Source: Streptomyces fumanus (GTDB lineage: Bacteria; Actinomycetota; Actinomycetes; Streptomycetales; Streptomycetaceae). Taken from it: DNA of 64,000 bases. The position numbers were made by a program, and so were the translations under genes. Positions within the stretch are counted from its first letter, which is position 1. Each line of letters begins with the position of its first letter. This document shows positions 35,705 through 43,219 of this stretch, piece after piece. The notes beneath the pieces were generated by a model. That model was not told where the DNA came from. It worked only from the letters and a program-made list of their open reading frames with translations, and made no database searches. Location of the stretch: contig NZ_BNBI01000013.1 in the NCBI RefSeq assembly GCF_014655295.1, positions 62,001 to 126,000 on the forward strand, read 5' to 3'.

Positions 35705-37270
35705 ATGCCGCTTCTCACCGGCACCCCCGTCGACCGGCAGGCCGCGCCGTCCGCGCGGCGCTGGTGGGCGCTGGGCGTGCTGTGCCTCAGCCTGCTGATC
35801 GTCGTCATGGCCAACACGTCCCTGATCGTCGCCGCCCCGGACATGACCCGGGACCTGGACCTGAGCAGCAGCGACCTGCAGTGGGTCATCGACGGCTACA
35901 CCGTCCCCTACGCCGCGCTGATGCTGGTGCTCGGCGCGATCGGCGACAAGTACAGCCGCCGGGGCGCCCTGGTGGCCGGGCTGCTCGTCTTCGCCGCCGG
36001 ATCGGTCGCCGGCAGCCTGGTGGACCGCACCGAACTGGTCGTCGCCGCCCGCGCGGTGATGGGCGTCGGCGCCGCCGTGGTCATGCCGGCCACGCTCTCG
36101 CTGCTGGTCGCCACCTTCCCCCGGGCCGAGCGGGCCCGGGCGATCACCGCCTGGACCGCCACCTCCGGGCTCGCCATAGCCGTCGGCCCGCTGGTCGCCG
36201 GCTGGCTCCTGGAGGACCACTCCTGGGGATCCACCTTCCTGATCAACGTGCCGATCGCGGTCGTCGCCGTCATCGGCGCGCTGACCCTGGTGCCGCCGTC
36301 CCGGGCCGCGGACATGGGCCGGATCGACTACGCCGGCGGTCTGCTGTCGATCGTCTCCGTCGGCTGCCTGGTCTACGCCGTCATCGAGGGCCCGCACTTC
36401 GGCTGGGGCACCGGCCCGGTCACCGCGGCCGTCGTCGCGGGCGCCGGACTGGTCGCCTTCACCCTCTGGGAGCTGCGGCACCCGCAGCCGATGCTGGACG
36501 TCCGCCGGTTCGCCCGGCGCCCGTTCAGCGGCTCGATGATCGCGGTGCTGTTCTTCTTCTTCGGCGCCTTCGGCTCCATCTACTACGCCACCCAGTACCT
36601 GCAGTTCGTGCTCGGCTACGGCGCCCTGGAGACCGGCGTCCGGCTGCTGCCGCTGGCCGGCGCGGTGTTCGCCGGCGCCGCGGTCACCGGGCGGCTCGCG
36701 CCGAAGGCGGGGGTACGGATCACCGTCGGCACCGGCATGGCCGTCGGCACCGTCGCCGTGCTGCTGCTCGCCCTGGTGGACAAGGGCGCGGACTACGGCG
36801 ACTTCCTGCCGTCGCTGCTGCTGCTCGGCTTCGCCATCGGGCTCAGCGTCTCCCCGGCCACCGACACCATCATGGGCTCGTTCCCCGAGTCCCAGCTCGG
36901 CGTCGGCGGCGGCGCCAACGACACCTCGCTGGAGCTGGGCGGCTCGCTCGGCATCGCCGTCCTGGGCTCGCTGCTCGGCACCGCCTACGCCGACAGGCTG
37001 GGCAGCCTGGCCGGCGGCAGGCTGCCGGGCGGCGCGCTGGACGCGGCCGAGGAGTCGGTGGGCGGCGGCCTCGCGGTCGCCGAACAGGTCGCCCGGGACC
37101 CGTCCGCCGGGCCCGCCCAGGCCCGGGCGCTGGTCGACGCCGTGCACGAGTCCTTCGCCCACGGCGTCGCCCGGACCAGCCTGATCGGCGGCATCGTCAT
37201 GGCCGTCGGCACACTGATCGTCCTGCTGGTGCTGCCCGGCCGGAAGGACCCCGCGCTCAGGGACGGATGA
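35705..37270 (+). CDS. DHA2-family MFS drug-efflux transporter
   Basis: A 521-residue membrane protein with about 14 hydrophobic spans, the drug:H+ antiporter-2 layout. Motif A GAIGDKYSRRGALVAG lies in the loop after span 2 and the antiporter motif C region GLAIAVGPLVAGWLLEDHSW in span 5. D1-type motif in span 1 is VVMANTSLIVAAPDM, where the usual LD is NT. ATG follows TAGGAGCCCCCGCG. Promoter carries two direct repeats. Substrate unknown; family members export antibiotics or dyes. Confidence 0.88.
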   Translation: MPLLTGTPVDRQAAPSARRWWALGVLCLSLLIVVMANTSLIVAAPDMTRDLDLSSSDLQWVIDGYTVPYAALMLVLGAIGDKYSRRGALVAGLLVFAAGSVAGSLVDRTELVVAARAVMGVGAAVVMPATLSLLVATFPRAERARAITAWTATSGLAIAVGPLVAGWLLEDHSWGSTFLINVPIAVVAVIGALTLVPPSRAADMGRIDYAGGLLSIVSVGCLVYAVIEGPHFGWGTGPVTAAVVAGAGLVAFTLWELRHPQPMLDVRRFARRPFSGSMIAVLFFFFGAFGSIYYATQYLQFVLGYGALETGVRLLPLAGAVFAGAAVTGRLAPKAGVRITVGTGMAVGTVAVLLLALVDKGADYGDFLPSLLLLGFAIGLSVSPATDTIMGSFPESQLGVGGGANDTSLELGGSLGIAVLGSLLGTAYADRLGSLAGGRLPGGALDAAEESVGGGLAVAEQVARDPSAGPAQARALVDAVHESFAHGVARTSLIGGIVMAVGTLIVLLVLPGRKDPALRDG

Positions 37271-38426
37271 CGGCGCGGACGCAGCCGTCCGTCTTCTCCT
37301 TGAACATCTCGTACGCCGTGGGCGCCTCGTCCAGCGAGAGGGTGTGGGTCGCCAGGTGGGCCGTCTTCAGCTCACCGGCGGCCAGCTTCTCCAGCAGGGT
37401 CGGGATGTAGCGCTGGCCGTGCATCTGGGCGCCGCGCACGGTCAGCCCCTTGTTGACGACGGCGCCCAGCGGGAACTTGTCGACGGCGCCCGCGAACACG
37501 CCGAGGACGAACACCGTGCCCGCCTTGCGGCAGGCGTGGATGGCCTGGCGCACCGCGGTGGGACGGTCGGTCTGCAACCGGAGCTGCTGCTTGGCCTGGT
37601 CGTACAGGTACGCGGGCCCGTCGCTGTGCGCCTCCATGCCGACGGCCTCGATGCACACGTCCGGTCCCCGCCCGCCGGTGCGTTCGCGCAGTTCGGCGGC
37701 GATGTCCGTGCGGGTGTAGTCGAGGGTCTCGGCACCCACGTACCGCTCGGTCATCGCCAGCCGTTCGGGGATACGGTCGATGGCGATGACCCGTTCCGCG
37801 CCCTTGAGGATCGCGGCCCTGGCGGCCATCTGGCCGACCGCGCCGCAGCCCCAGACCGCGACGACGTCACCCGGCCGGACACCGGCGAGGTCGGCGCCCA
37901 TCCAGCCGGTGGGCACCGAGTCGGAGACGAACAGGGCGCTGGTGTCGTCGATGCCCTCGGGGACCTGGAAGGCGCCGTAGTCGGCGAACGGCACCCGGAC
38001 GTACTCGGCGTGGCTGCCGCGCAGGCCGCCCATGGCGTGCGAGTAGCCGAAGATCCCGGCGGTCTCGTAGCCGAACAGCGCCTGTCCGATGCCGGGGTTG
38101 GTGTTGCTGTTGTCGCACAGGGACCACAGGTCGTTGGCGCAGTACCAGCAGCGTCCGCAGCCGATGAACGAGCAGACGACGACCCGGTCCCCCACCTTGT
38201 GCCGGCGCACCCCGGGCCCGGTCTCCACGACCTCGCCGAGGAACTCGTGCCCGATCACGTCACCGGCCCGCATCGCGGGGATGTAGCCGCCGATCAGGTG
38301 CAGATCGGAGCCGCAGGTGGTGCCCGCGATCAGCCGTACGATCATGTCCTGGTCGTTGCGCAGCTCGGGGTCCGGGACGTTCTCCACGGACAGCTTGTTC
38401 ACGCCTTCCCAGCACAGCGCCTTCAC
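37257..38426 (-). CDS. Zinc-dependent alcohol dehydrogenase (formaldehyde-dehydrogenase-like)
   Basis: A 389-residue medium-chain dehydrogenase. Catalytic zinc ligands: Cys in TTCGSDLHLIG and GHEFLGEVVETG; structural zinc Cys in CGRCWYCANDLWSLC; NAD site WGCGAVGQMAARAAILKGAE. The long insert and VTRCIEAVGMEAH-type segment place it with glutathione-independent formaldehyde dehydrogenase-like enzymes. The GTG start overlaps the stop of the upstream hypothetical gene (GTGA), so they are coupled. Its 3' end overlaps the convergent exporter by 14 bases. Confidence 0.87.
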   Translation of the reverse strand: MKALCWEGVNKLSVENVPDPELRNDQDMIVRLIAGTTCGSDLHLIGGYIPAMRAGDVIGHEFLGEVVETGPGVRRHKVGDRVVVCSFIGCGRCWYCANDLWSLCDNSNTNPGIGQALFGYETAGIFGYSHAMGGLRGSHAEYVRVPFADYGAFQVPEGIDDTSALFVSDSVPTGWMGADLAGVRPGDVVAVWGCGAVGQMAARAAILKGAERVIAIDRIPERLAMTERYVGAETLDYTRTDIAAELRERTGGRGPDVCIEAVGMEAHSDGPAYLYDQAKQQLRLQTDRPTAVRQAIHACRKAGTVFVLGVFAGAVDKFPLGAVVNKGLTVRGAQMHGQRYIPTLLEKLAAGELKTAHLATHTLSLDEAPTAYEMFKEKTDGCVRAVIRP

Positions 38427-38884
38427 AGCACCCCCTCCCCTCCGGCTCGGCGGGTGACCATCTCGACCAGCTTGCCGCCCGGGGTCGGGCGGGTGGTCGG
38501 CGGGGCGTCGGGCAGCAGGACCTCCCCGGCCTCCAGCAGGGCCTTGGCCCGGCGCAGCGCCAGCCGCAGCTCCTGCCGCGGGTCCTCGCCCGCGAGCCGG
38601 GCCGGCAGCGAGGTCTGCCCGGCCGTGGGCACCTGGACCGGCCGGACGGCCAGTTCGGTGCCGCGGTCGCCCGGGGCCGGGCGGACCCGTACCTCGATCT
38701 TGCCGGGGAACGCGGCGAGGGGCTCGGGCAGGTCGTCCGGCGAGACCTCGGCGAGCGGCCGGTTGACCGTCACCGTGAGCCACCGGTCTCCCGCCCGGTC
38801 GTCGGCCGTCCGGCCCGACCGCGCCTTGCGCACCGCCGCGACCGAGGCGGCGGCGACCGGAATCGTCCACCACACCTTCTTCAT
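38423..38884 (-). CDS. Hypothetical protein with N-terminal hydrophobic segment, coupled to ADH
   Basis: A 153-residue protein starting MKKVWWTIPVAAASVAAVRK, which may be a short signal anchor. The rest has a WLTVTVNRPLAEVSPDDLPE strand-turn pattern and GTELAVRPVQVP, resembling an SRPBCC-like fold (START/polyketide cyclase), followed by RLALRRAKALLEAGEVLLPD. Its stop overlaps the ADH start, implying co-regulation. No function can be assigned. Confidence 0.6.
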   Translation of the reverse strand: MKKVWWTIPVAAASVAAVRKARSGRTADDRAGDRWLTVTVNRPLAEVSPDDLPEPLAAFPGKIEVRVRPAPGDRGTELAVRPVQVPTAGQTSLPARLAGEDPRQELRLALRRAKALLEAGEVLLPDAPPTTRPTPGGKLVEMVTRRAGGEGVL

Positions 38885-38954
38885 GGGCTGTCCTCCGCTT
38901 CGGCACAGGTCCGTCACCGTCCCGCGGCGGGTTTCCCGGCACGGGGAGACGAAA

Positions 38955-38998
38955 CGGCACCCGCCGCCGGGCCGGGGCGGGCCGGGCGGCGGGTGCCG
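38955..38998 (-). terminator. Hairpin terminator after the hemerythrin gene
   Basis: A perfect 14-bp inverted repeat (CGGCACCCGCCGCC / GGCGGCGGGTGCCG) with a 16-base loop, 16 bases after the hemerythrin stop; on the minus strand it is followed by TTTCG. Confidence 0.75.
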
Positions 38999-39013
38999 TG
39001 GGACAAGGGGGGC

Positions 39014-39604
39014 TCAGCGGTCTCCCATGGCCTTGCGGACGGCGTCCTTGGTGCTGTCCATGAGGACGGCGACCGGACCGAGGGCCATGTTCTTGGCGCC
39101 GGACTCCACGCCCGGGTGCGGGCGGGTGGGCGCCATCGCCTCGGCGGCCTTCAGCGCACGGGCCATCGCGGCCAGGTTGGCGGTGTCGGCGCTGCGCCGG
39201 ATGTGGGTGAACTCGTAGCGTTCCTCGGCCCGGGCGTGCCGCTGCACATCGCTGCGCAGCGCCACGAGCCGGGGCAGGAACGCCGGGTCGTCGGTGTCCA
39301 TCTCGTCCAGCGCGGCGAGGGTCTCCTTCGCCGCGCGTTCCTCGGCGAGCCGGTCCTCGACGACCGCCTCGCCGCCCGGCAGGCCCCGCCGGGCGAAGGG
39401 GTGGACGACCTCCTCCTCGGCGGTCTCGTGCACGGCCAGCAGCCGCACCAGGCGGCGGAAGGCGTCCCGGCGCTCCTCGCCCGAGGCGGCCTCGACCTCG
39501 TCGAAGAGGTTGCGGATGTCGCCGTGCTGCCGCATGAGCAGGGAGACCACGTCGTCGTCCTTGGCGTGGTCGTCCCCGGCGTGCGGGGTGTACGTCCCGG
39601 TCAT
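39014..39604 (-). CDS. Hemerythrin-like (HHE) domain protein
   Basis: A 196-residue protein with the HHE cation-binding helical bundle: RQHGDIRNLFDEVEAAS, LAVHETAEEEVVHPFARRG and HARAEERYEFTHIRR, giving the His/Glu ligands of a non-heme diiron site. The C-terminal 60 residues lie outside the domain. Hemerythrins bind O2, NO or iron. It lies 10 bases downstream of the ferritin-like gene, so the two form a unit. Confidence 0.88.
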   Translation of the reverse strand: MTGTYTPHAGDDHAKDDDVVSLLMRQHGDIRNLFDEVEAASGEERRDAFRRLVRLLAVHETAEEEVVHPFARRGLPGGEAVVEDRLAEERAAKETLAALDEMDTDDPAFLPRLVALRSDVQRHARAEERYEFTHIRRSADTANLAAMARALKAAEAMAPTRPHPGVESGAKNMALGPVAVLMDSTKDAVRKAMGDR

Positions 39605-39614
39605 GGCGTCCCCC

Positions 39615-40814
39615 TCACTTCTCGCGCATCGCGGGGTCGGGGTGCGCGCCCTCGGACTGCACCCGGTACTCCCGGCCGAACATCTCGTTGTGCTCGGCCA
39701 TCACCCGGTCGCTCGGCGGGGCCTCGCCGCCGTGGATCTGCTCCTGCATCCGCTCGAACCGCTCGTGCGCCTCCCGGACGTAGCCCGCGCCGAGCGTGGT
39801 CAGGTCCATCTGGGTGTCGAGGAGTTCGCGCAGGTACTGCTTGTTCGGCTCGAAGGTGAGCACGTTGGGCAGCTCGGGCGCCAGGACCTGCTGGGGGTCG
39901 CGGCCGTCGTGGCGGCGCATCAGGTCGCAGGCGACGTGCAGGTGCTCCAGCTCCATGTTCAGGTGCAGCTCCCAGATCGCCTTGACCTTGGGGTCGCTCT
40001 CCTGCTCCATGAAGGAGTAGTACAGGTAGCACTCGTTGTACTCGTGGTTGACGAGCTGCTCCCACCAGGTCTCCCCCGGGTCCACCAGGGACTCGTAGTG
40101 GGTGACGTGCTCCTCCTCGATCAGCCCGATCTCCTGGTACAACTGGCGGGCGATCGGCTCCATGTAGGTGGGGCCGGTGTTCATGTAGAAGTTCATGGTC
40201 TGCTGCTCGGTCGACATGATCGTCAGCGCGTGCAGCTTGGACAGCGGGTTCGTGGTGTTCTTGTCGTACGGGTCGCGGACGTTGTCGACCGGGTCGCGGT
40301 GGTGGAACCGGGTGGGCCGGCCGGGCATGACCTCGGTGAGGTTGTCGACGATCGACTCCGCCTTGCGGTGCTCGATCATCTCGTACAGGTTGGCGTACCG
40401 GTACAGGTGGTCGAAGTCCTCCAGCACGCCGAACTGGTACGCCTGCTTCAGGTACGGGTCCGGCTCCATCCGGGCCACCCAGGCCGTCAGGTCCACCGCG
40501 ACCTGCTCGTAGGCGATGGTGGTCTCCAGCACCGAGGAGACGCCGGGCAGCAGCCAGTTCACGACCTTCTGCTGCTGGGCCTCGATGTACCGGGTGCGGG
40601 CCAACTGCCGCTTGATCTCGGGGTCGGGACAGTGCCGGGCGAGCTGGTGGCTGAAGAGGATCGCCTCCACCTCGATCCCGTTCATGGTGATGATCCGGCA
40701 CCGGGTGTACGGGTCGCACCGGTCCGGGTCGATGGGCTCCACGTTCAGCTCACGCCAACTGCGCACCTGGCGGTCGAGCGGGATGCCCCGCTGCTCCAGC
40801 GGGTTGAAGGTCAT
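39615..40814 (-). CDS. Ferritin-like diiron protein (unassigned, 399 aa)
   Basis: Rich in helix and carries repeated Glu/His metal patterns: LEDFDH (about residues 131-136), YEMIEH (144-149), STEQQTMNFY (201), GLIEEEHVTH (230-239), SFMEQE (267) and LNMELEHLHVA (285-295). Two half-sites of ExxH type fit a ferritin-like non-heme diiron fold. At 399 residues it is much larger than rubrerythrin, bacterioferritin or Dps, and I cannot name its family. The ATG has CAGGAGG eight bases upstream. Next to a hemerythrin gene in the same direction. Oxidase or oxygen-sensing function is inference. Confidence 0.75.
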   Translation of the reverse strand: MTFNPLEQRGIPLDRQVRSWRELNVEPIDPDRCDPYTRCRIITMNGIEVEAILFSHQLARHCPDPEIKRQLARTRYIEAQQQKVVNWLLPGVSSVLETTIAYEQVAVDLTAWVARMEPDPYLKQAYQFGVLEDFDHLYRYANLYEMIEHRKAESIVDNLTEVMPGRPTRFHHRDPVDNVRDPYDKNTTNPLSKLHALTIMSTEQQTMNFYMNTGPTYMEPIARQLYQEIGLIEEEHVTHYESLVDPGETWWEQLVNHEYNECYLYYSFMEQESDPKVKAIWELHLNMELEHLHVACDLMRRHDGRDPQQVLAPELPNVLTFEPNKQYLRELLDTQMDLTTLGAGYVREAHERFERMQEQIHGGEAPPSDRVMAEHNEMFGREYRVQSEGAHPDPAMREK

Positions 40815-41217
40815 GGGGGTGCCTCCTGACGACGAGGGGGGAAAGCCGCACGCGGGACGGGGGTACCCCGTTACGGGCGACAGGCACGGCCTTTCTTCGC
40901 AGTCTGTCCGCGCAGGGCGGGTTCGGGCCATCCCGGACGCCCATGGGTGGCGGGGTTCCCTCTGCTGGGTCAACCGGCGCGGCGATCCGCCCGCGGGGCG
41001 GCCCCGGTGGCCGGTCGCCGGGTGCGCCGGGTGCGGCGGGCGCGGGCGGGGTCCGGCGGGGCCGGTGGCGCCGGGATCGGGGCGGCGGGCGGGGTGGCGC
41101 CGCCCCGGCCCTGGTGGTACGGGAGGGCCGGGGCGGCGGGGACGGCCGGGTCCTGGACGCGACGGTGGCCGGGAAACGCCGGTCGGTGGGCTCTGCGGTC
41201 GGTGGGCTCTGCGGTCG
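40815..41217. other. Intergenic region with 16-bp tandem repeat
   Basis: No gene supported in 403 bases, although long open frames occur because of high GC. It holds the diiron gene's promoter region on the left, a small CCGCCC-GCG-GGGCGG hairpin at 40987-41001, and two copies of GGTCGGTGGGCTCTGC at 41181-41196 and 41197-41212 followed by GGTCG at 41213-41217, ending at the XRE stop. Confidence 0.6.
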
Positions 41218-42063
41218 TCAGGCGCCGGTCGTGAGGTGCCGCTCCGGCGCCGGGGCCGTCGTACGGAGGGATGCGAGGGCGGCGGCCGTGGCGCCGGCGG
41301 GTTCGGCCTGGTAGACGATGAGCTGCTGGTGCGGGGCGCCGTTGACGGTGAACGCGGCGAACGCGATGTGCAGGTCGCCCACCCGGGGGTGCCTGAGGTG
41401 CTTGCCGTCCTGGGACTTGACCTCGACCTCGTGCAGGCTCCAGAGGGCGGCGAACTCCTCGCTCGCGGCGGACAGTTCCGCCACCACCTCGGCGATGCGG
41501 GCCGAGCCGGGATCGTGCCCGTACGCCGCCCTCAGCTCGGCGACGCAGGAGTGCGCGGTCCGGTCCCACTCCTGGTAGAAGTCCCGGCCCGCCGGGTCGG
41601 CGAAGACCATCCGGGCCAGGTTGTCGAACGCCTCGAAGCCGTCGTGCAGGGCGGTGGCGAGCGCGTTGCCGGCGAGGACGTCGAGGGCGGGGCCGAGGAC
41701 GAAGGCGGGCGTGTGCTCCCACGACTCCATCAACCGGAGCAACTGGCCGCTCACTTCACCGTGCTCCGCGGCACCGGGGCGCCGGTGGGCGGCGAGGCGG
41801 AGCCGGTGGAGGTGGCCGGTGGCCTCCGCGTCGAGCCTCAGGGCCTGCGCCACCGCGTCGAGGACCTGCGGGGAGGGGCTGTTCTCCCGGCCCTGCTCCA
41901 GCCTGATGTAGTAGTCGGAGCTGACCCCGGCCAGCAGCGCGACTTCCTCTCTGCGCAGTCCCGGGACCCGGCGCCGGCCGTGCTCCGGAAGGCCGACATC
42001 GCGCGGCTTGAGGGCCTCGCGGCGGGCTCTGAGGAATTCCCCCAAGGGCGTCGCATCGCTCAT
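41218..42063 (-). CDS. XRE-family regulator, MmyB-like (paralogue A)
   Basis: A 281-residue regulator. Residues about 9-70 are a helix-turn-helix (LGEFLRARREALKPRDVGLP, RRVPGLRREEVALLAGVSSD, YYIRLEQGRENSPSPQVLDA). The C-terminal MmyB-type ligand-binding domain (about 100-270, PAS-like) has AFVLGPALDVLAGNALATAL and DNLARMVFADPAGRDFYQEW. It is divergent from and similar to the gene at 42206. Such pairs often control nearby oxidoreductases or each other. Confidence 0.88.
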   Translation of the reverse strand: MSDATPLGEFLRARREALKPRDVGLPEHGRRRVPGLRREEVALLAGVSSDYYIRLEQGRENSPSPQVLDAVAQALRLDAEATGHLHRLRLAAHRRPGAAEHGEVSGQLLRLMESWEHTPAFVLGPALDVLAGNALATALHDGFEAFDNLARMVFADPAGRDFYQEWDRTAHSCVAELRAAYGHDPGSARIAEVVAELSAASEEFAALWSLHEVEVKSQDGKHLRHPRVGDLHIAFAAFTVNGAPHQQLIVYQAEPAGATAAALASLRTTAPAPERHLTTGA

Positions 42064-42098
42064 GCGTCAAGATTAGACCAGACGGGGGAGATTTCCCG

Positions 42099-42182
42099 AG
42101 CGTCCTTTCCCCCGGAATTCCTCGACCGGGGACCGCTCATCCTGGGTGTGACGCACCCACCTTCCGGGGGTCCTTTCCCGGA
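42099..42182. promoter_or_regulatory. Shared promoter of two XRE genes with TCCTTTCCC repeats
   Basis: TCCTTTCCCCCGGA (42103-42116) and TCCTTTCCCGGA (42171-42182) are direct repeats 68 bases apart, in the 142-base gap between the divergent XRE genes. Candidate operator for both paralogues. Confidence 0.5.
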
Positions 42183-42205
42183 CGCTATGTTCTAGCCTCG
42201 ACGGC

Positions 42206-43051
42206 ATGGACATCGACGAGCGCCCCGACCCGGCGGAGGGACTGGGCGGGTTCCTGCGCTCCCGGCGGGAACGCCTGGCCCCCGCGGACGTGGGCCTGTC
42301 CGGCGGCGGACGCCGGCGGGTACCGGGGCTGCGGCGGGACGAGGTCGCCGCGCTGGCCGGTGTCAGCGCCGGCTACTACGTACGGCTGGAGCAGGGCCGC
42401 GAGTGCCACCCCTCGCACCGGGTGCTCGACGCGGTGGCGCGGGTGCTGCGACTGGACGACGCCGACCGGCGGGAGCTGTTCCGCCTGGCCCGGCCCACCG
42501 CCCGCCGGATGCGGGCCCCCGTCCGCGTCGAGCGCCCCGGGGCGCACTTGTGCCGGCTCATCGAGGGGTGGACCCGGACGCCCGCGTTCATCGTCGGCCA
42601 CGCGCAGGACATCCTGGTGGCCAACGACCTCGCCGAGGCGCTCTACTCCGACTTCGCCCAGCGGGACAACGTGCTGCGGATGCTGTTCCTCGACCCGGCG
42701 GCGGGGTCCTTCTACCGCGGCCCCGAACGGGCCCGGCAGCGCGCCGTGGCCGACCTGCGGGCCACCGCCGCGCGGACCCCCGACGACCCGCGCGTCCTGG
42801 AGCTGGTGGGCGAACTGGCCGTGCGCAGCGCCGGCTTCCGCTCGCTGTGGGCCCGGGAGTACCCGCGGGTGCCGCCCTACGAGGTCGAGCGCGTGCACCA
42901 CTCACGCGTCGGTGACATGGAGCTGCGCCACGAGGCGCTGGCCATCCGCAGCGCCCCGGGGCAGCAGCTCGTCGTCCTCCAGGCGGAGCCGGACTCCCCG
43001 TCCGCCGACGCGCTCGCCCTCCTCGGCTCGCTGGACGCCATGGCGAGGTGA
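42206..43051 (+). CDS. XRE-family regulator, MmyB-like (paralogue B)
   Basis: A 281-residue regulator, the same length as the divergent paralogue. The HTH (LGGFLRSRRERLAPADVGLS, RRVPGLRRDEVAALAGVSAG, YYVRLEQGRECHPSHRVLDA) is close to paralogue A. The MmyB-like domain has TPAFIVGHAQDILVANDLAE and DNVLRMLFLDPAAGSFYRGP. Ligand unknown. It ends 168 bases from the convergent alpha-galactosidase. Confidence 0.88.
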   Translation: MDIDERPDPAEGLGGFLRSRRERLAPADVGLSGGGRRRVPGLRRDEVAALAGVSAGYYVRLEQGRECHPSHRVLDAVARVLRLDDADRRELFRLARPTARRMRAPVRVERPGAHLCRLIEGWTRTPAFIVGHAQDILVANDLAEALYSDFAQRDNVLRMLFLDPAAGSFYRGPERARQRAVADLRATAARTPDDPRVLELVGELAVRSAGFRSLWAREYPRVPPYEVERVHHSRVGDMELRHEALAIRSAPGQQLVVLQAEPDSPSADALALLGSLDAMAR

Positions 43052-43080
43052 GATCGGCGCACGGACGGCTCGTGGAATTC

Positions 43081-43205
43081 CCCCCTTTCCATTCCGGAAT
43101 ATGTCCTGCCCGGCGCCCGGGGAATGCGAGCGAATTCATGGCGTGGCCGCTTGTCCGCTTTTCCCCTGTGGCGGGATCAGCCTTTCCCCTGGGGGAGGTA
43201 TCGGC
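43081..43205. repeat. TTTCCCC-rich stretch after XRE paralogue B
   Basis: Several CTTTCCCC-like elements recur (43085-43090, 43159-43166, 43182-43189), along with the palindrome ATTCCGGAAT (43091-43100) and CCCCTGGGGG (43186-43195). They resemble the TCCTTTCCC repeats between the XRE genes; significance uncertain. Confidence 0.4.
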
Positions 43206-43219
43206 GTTTTCGCGGGGCG

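Noticed and set aside
40943-41314. Open frames within the 403-base intergenic gap
   Set aside because: Compositionally biased (Gly/Arg/Ala), overlap the XRE gene and have no ribosome site or family resemblance.
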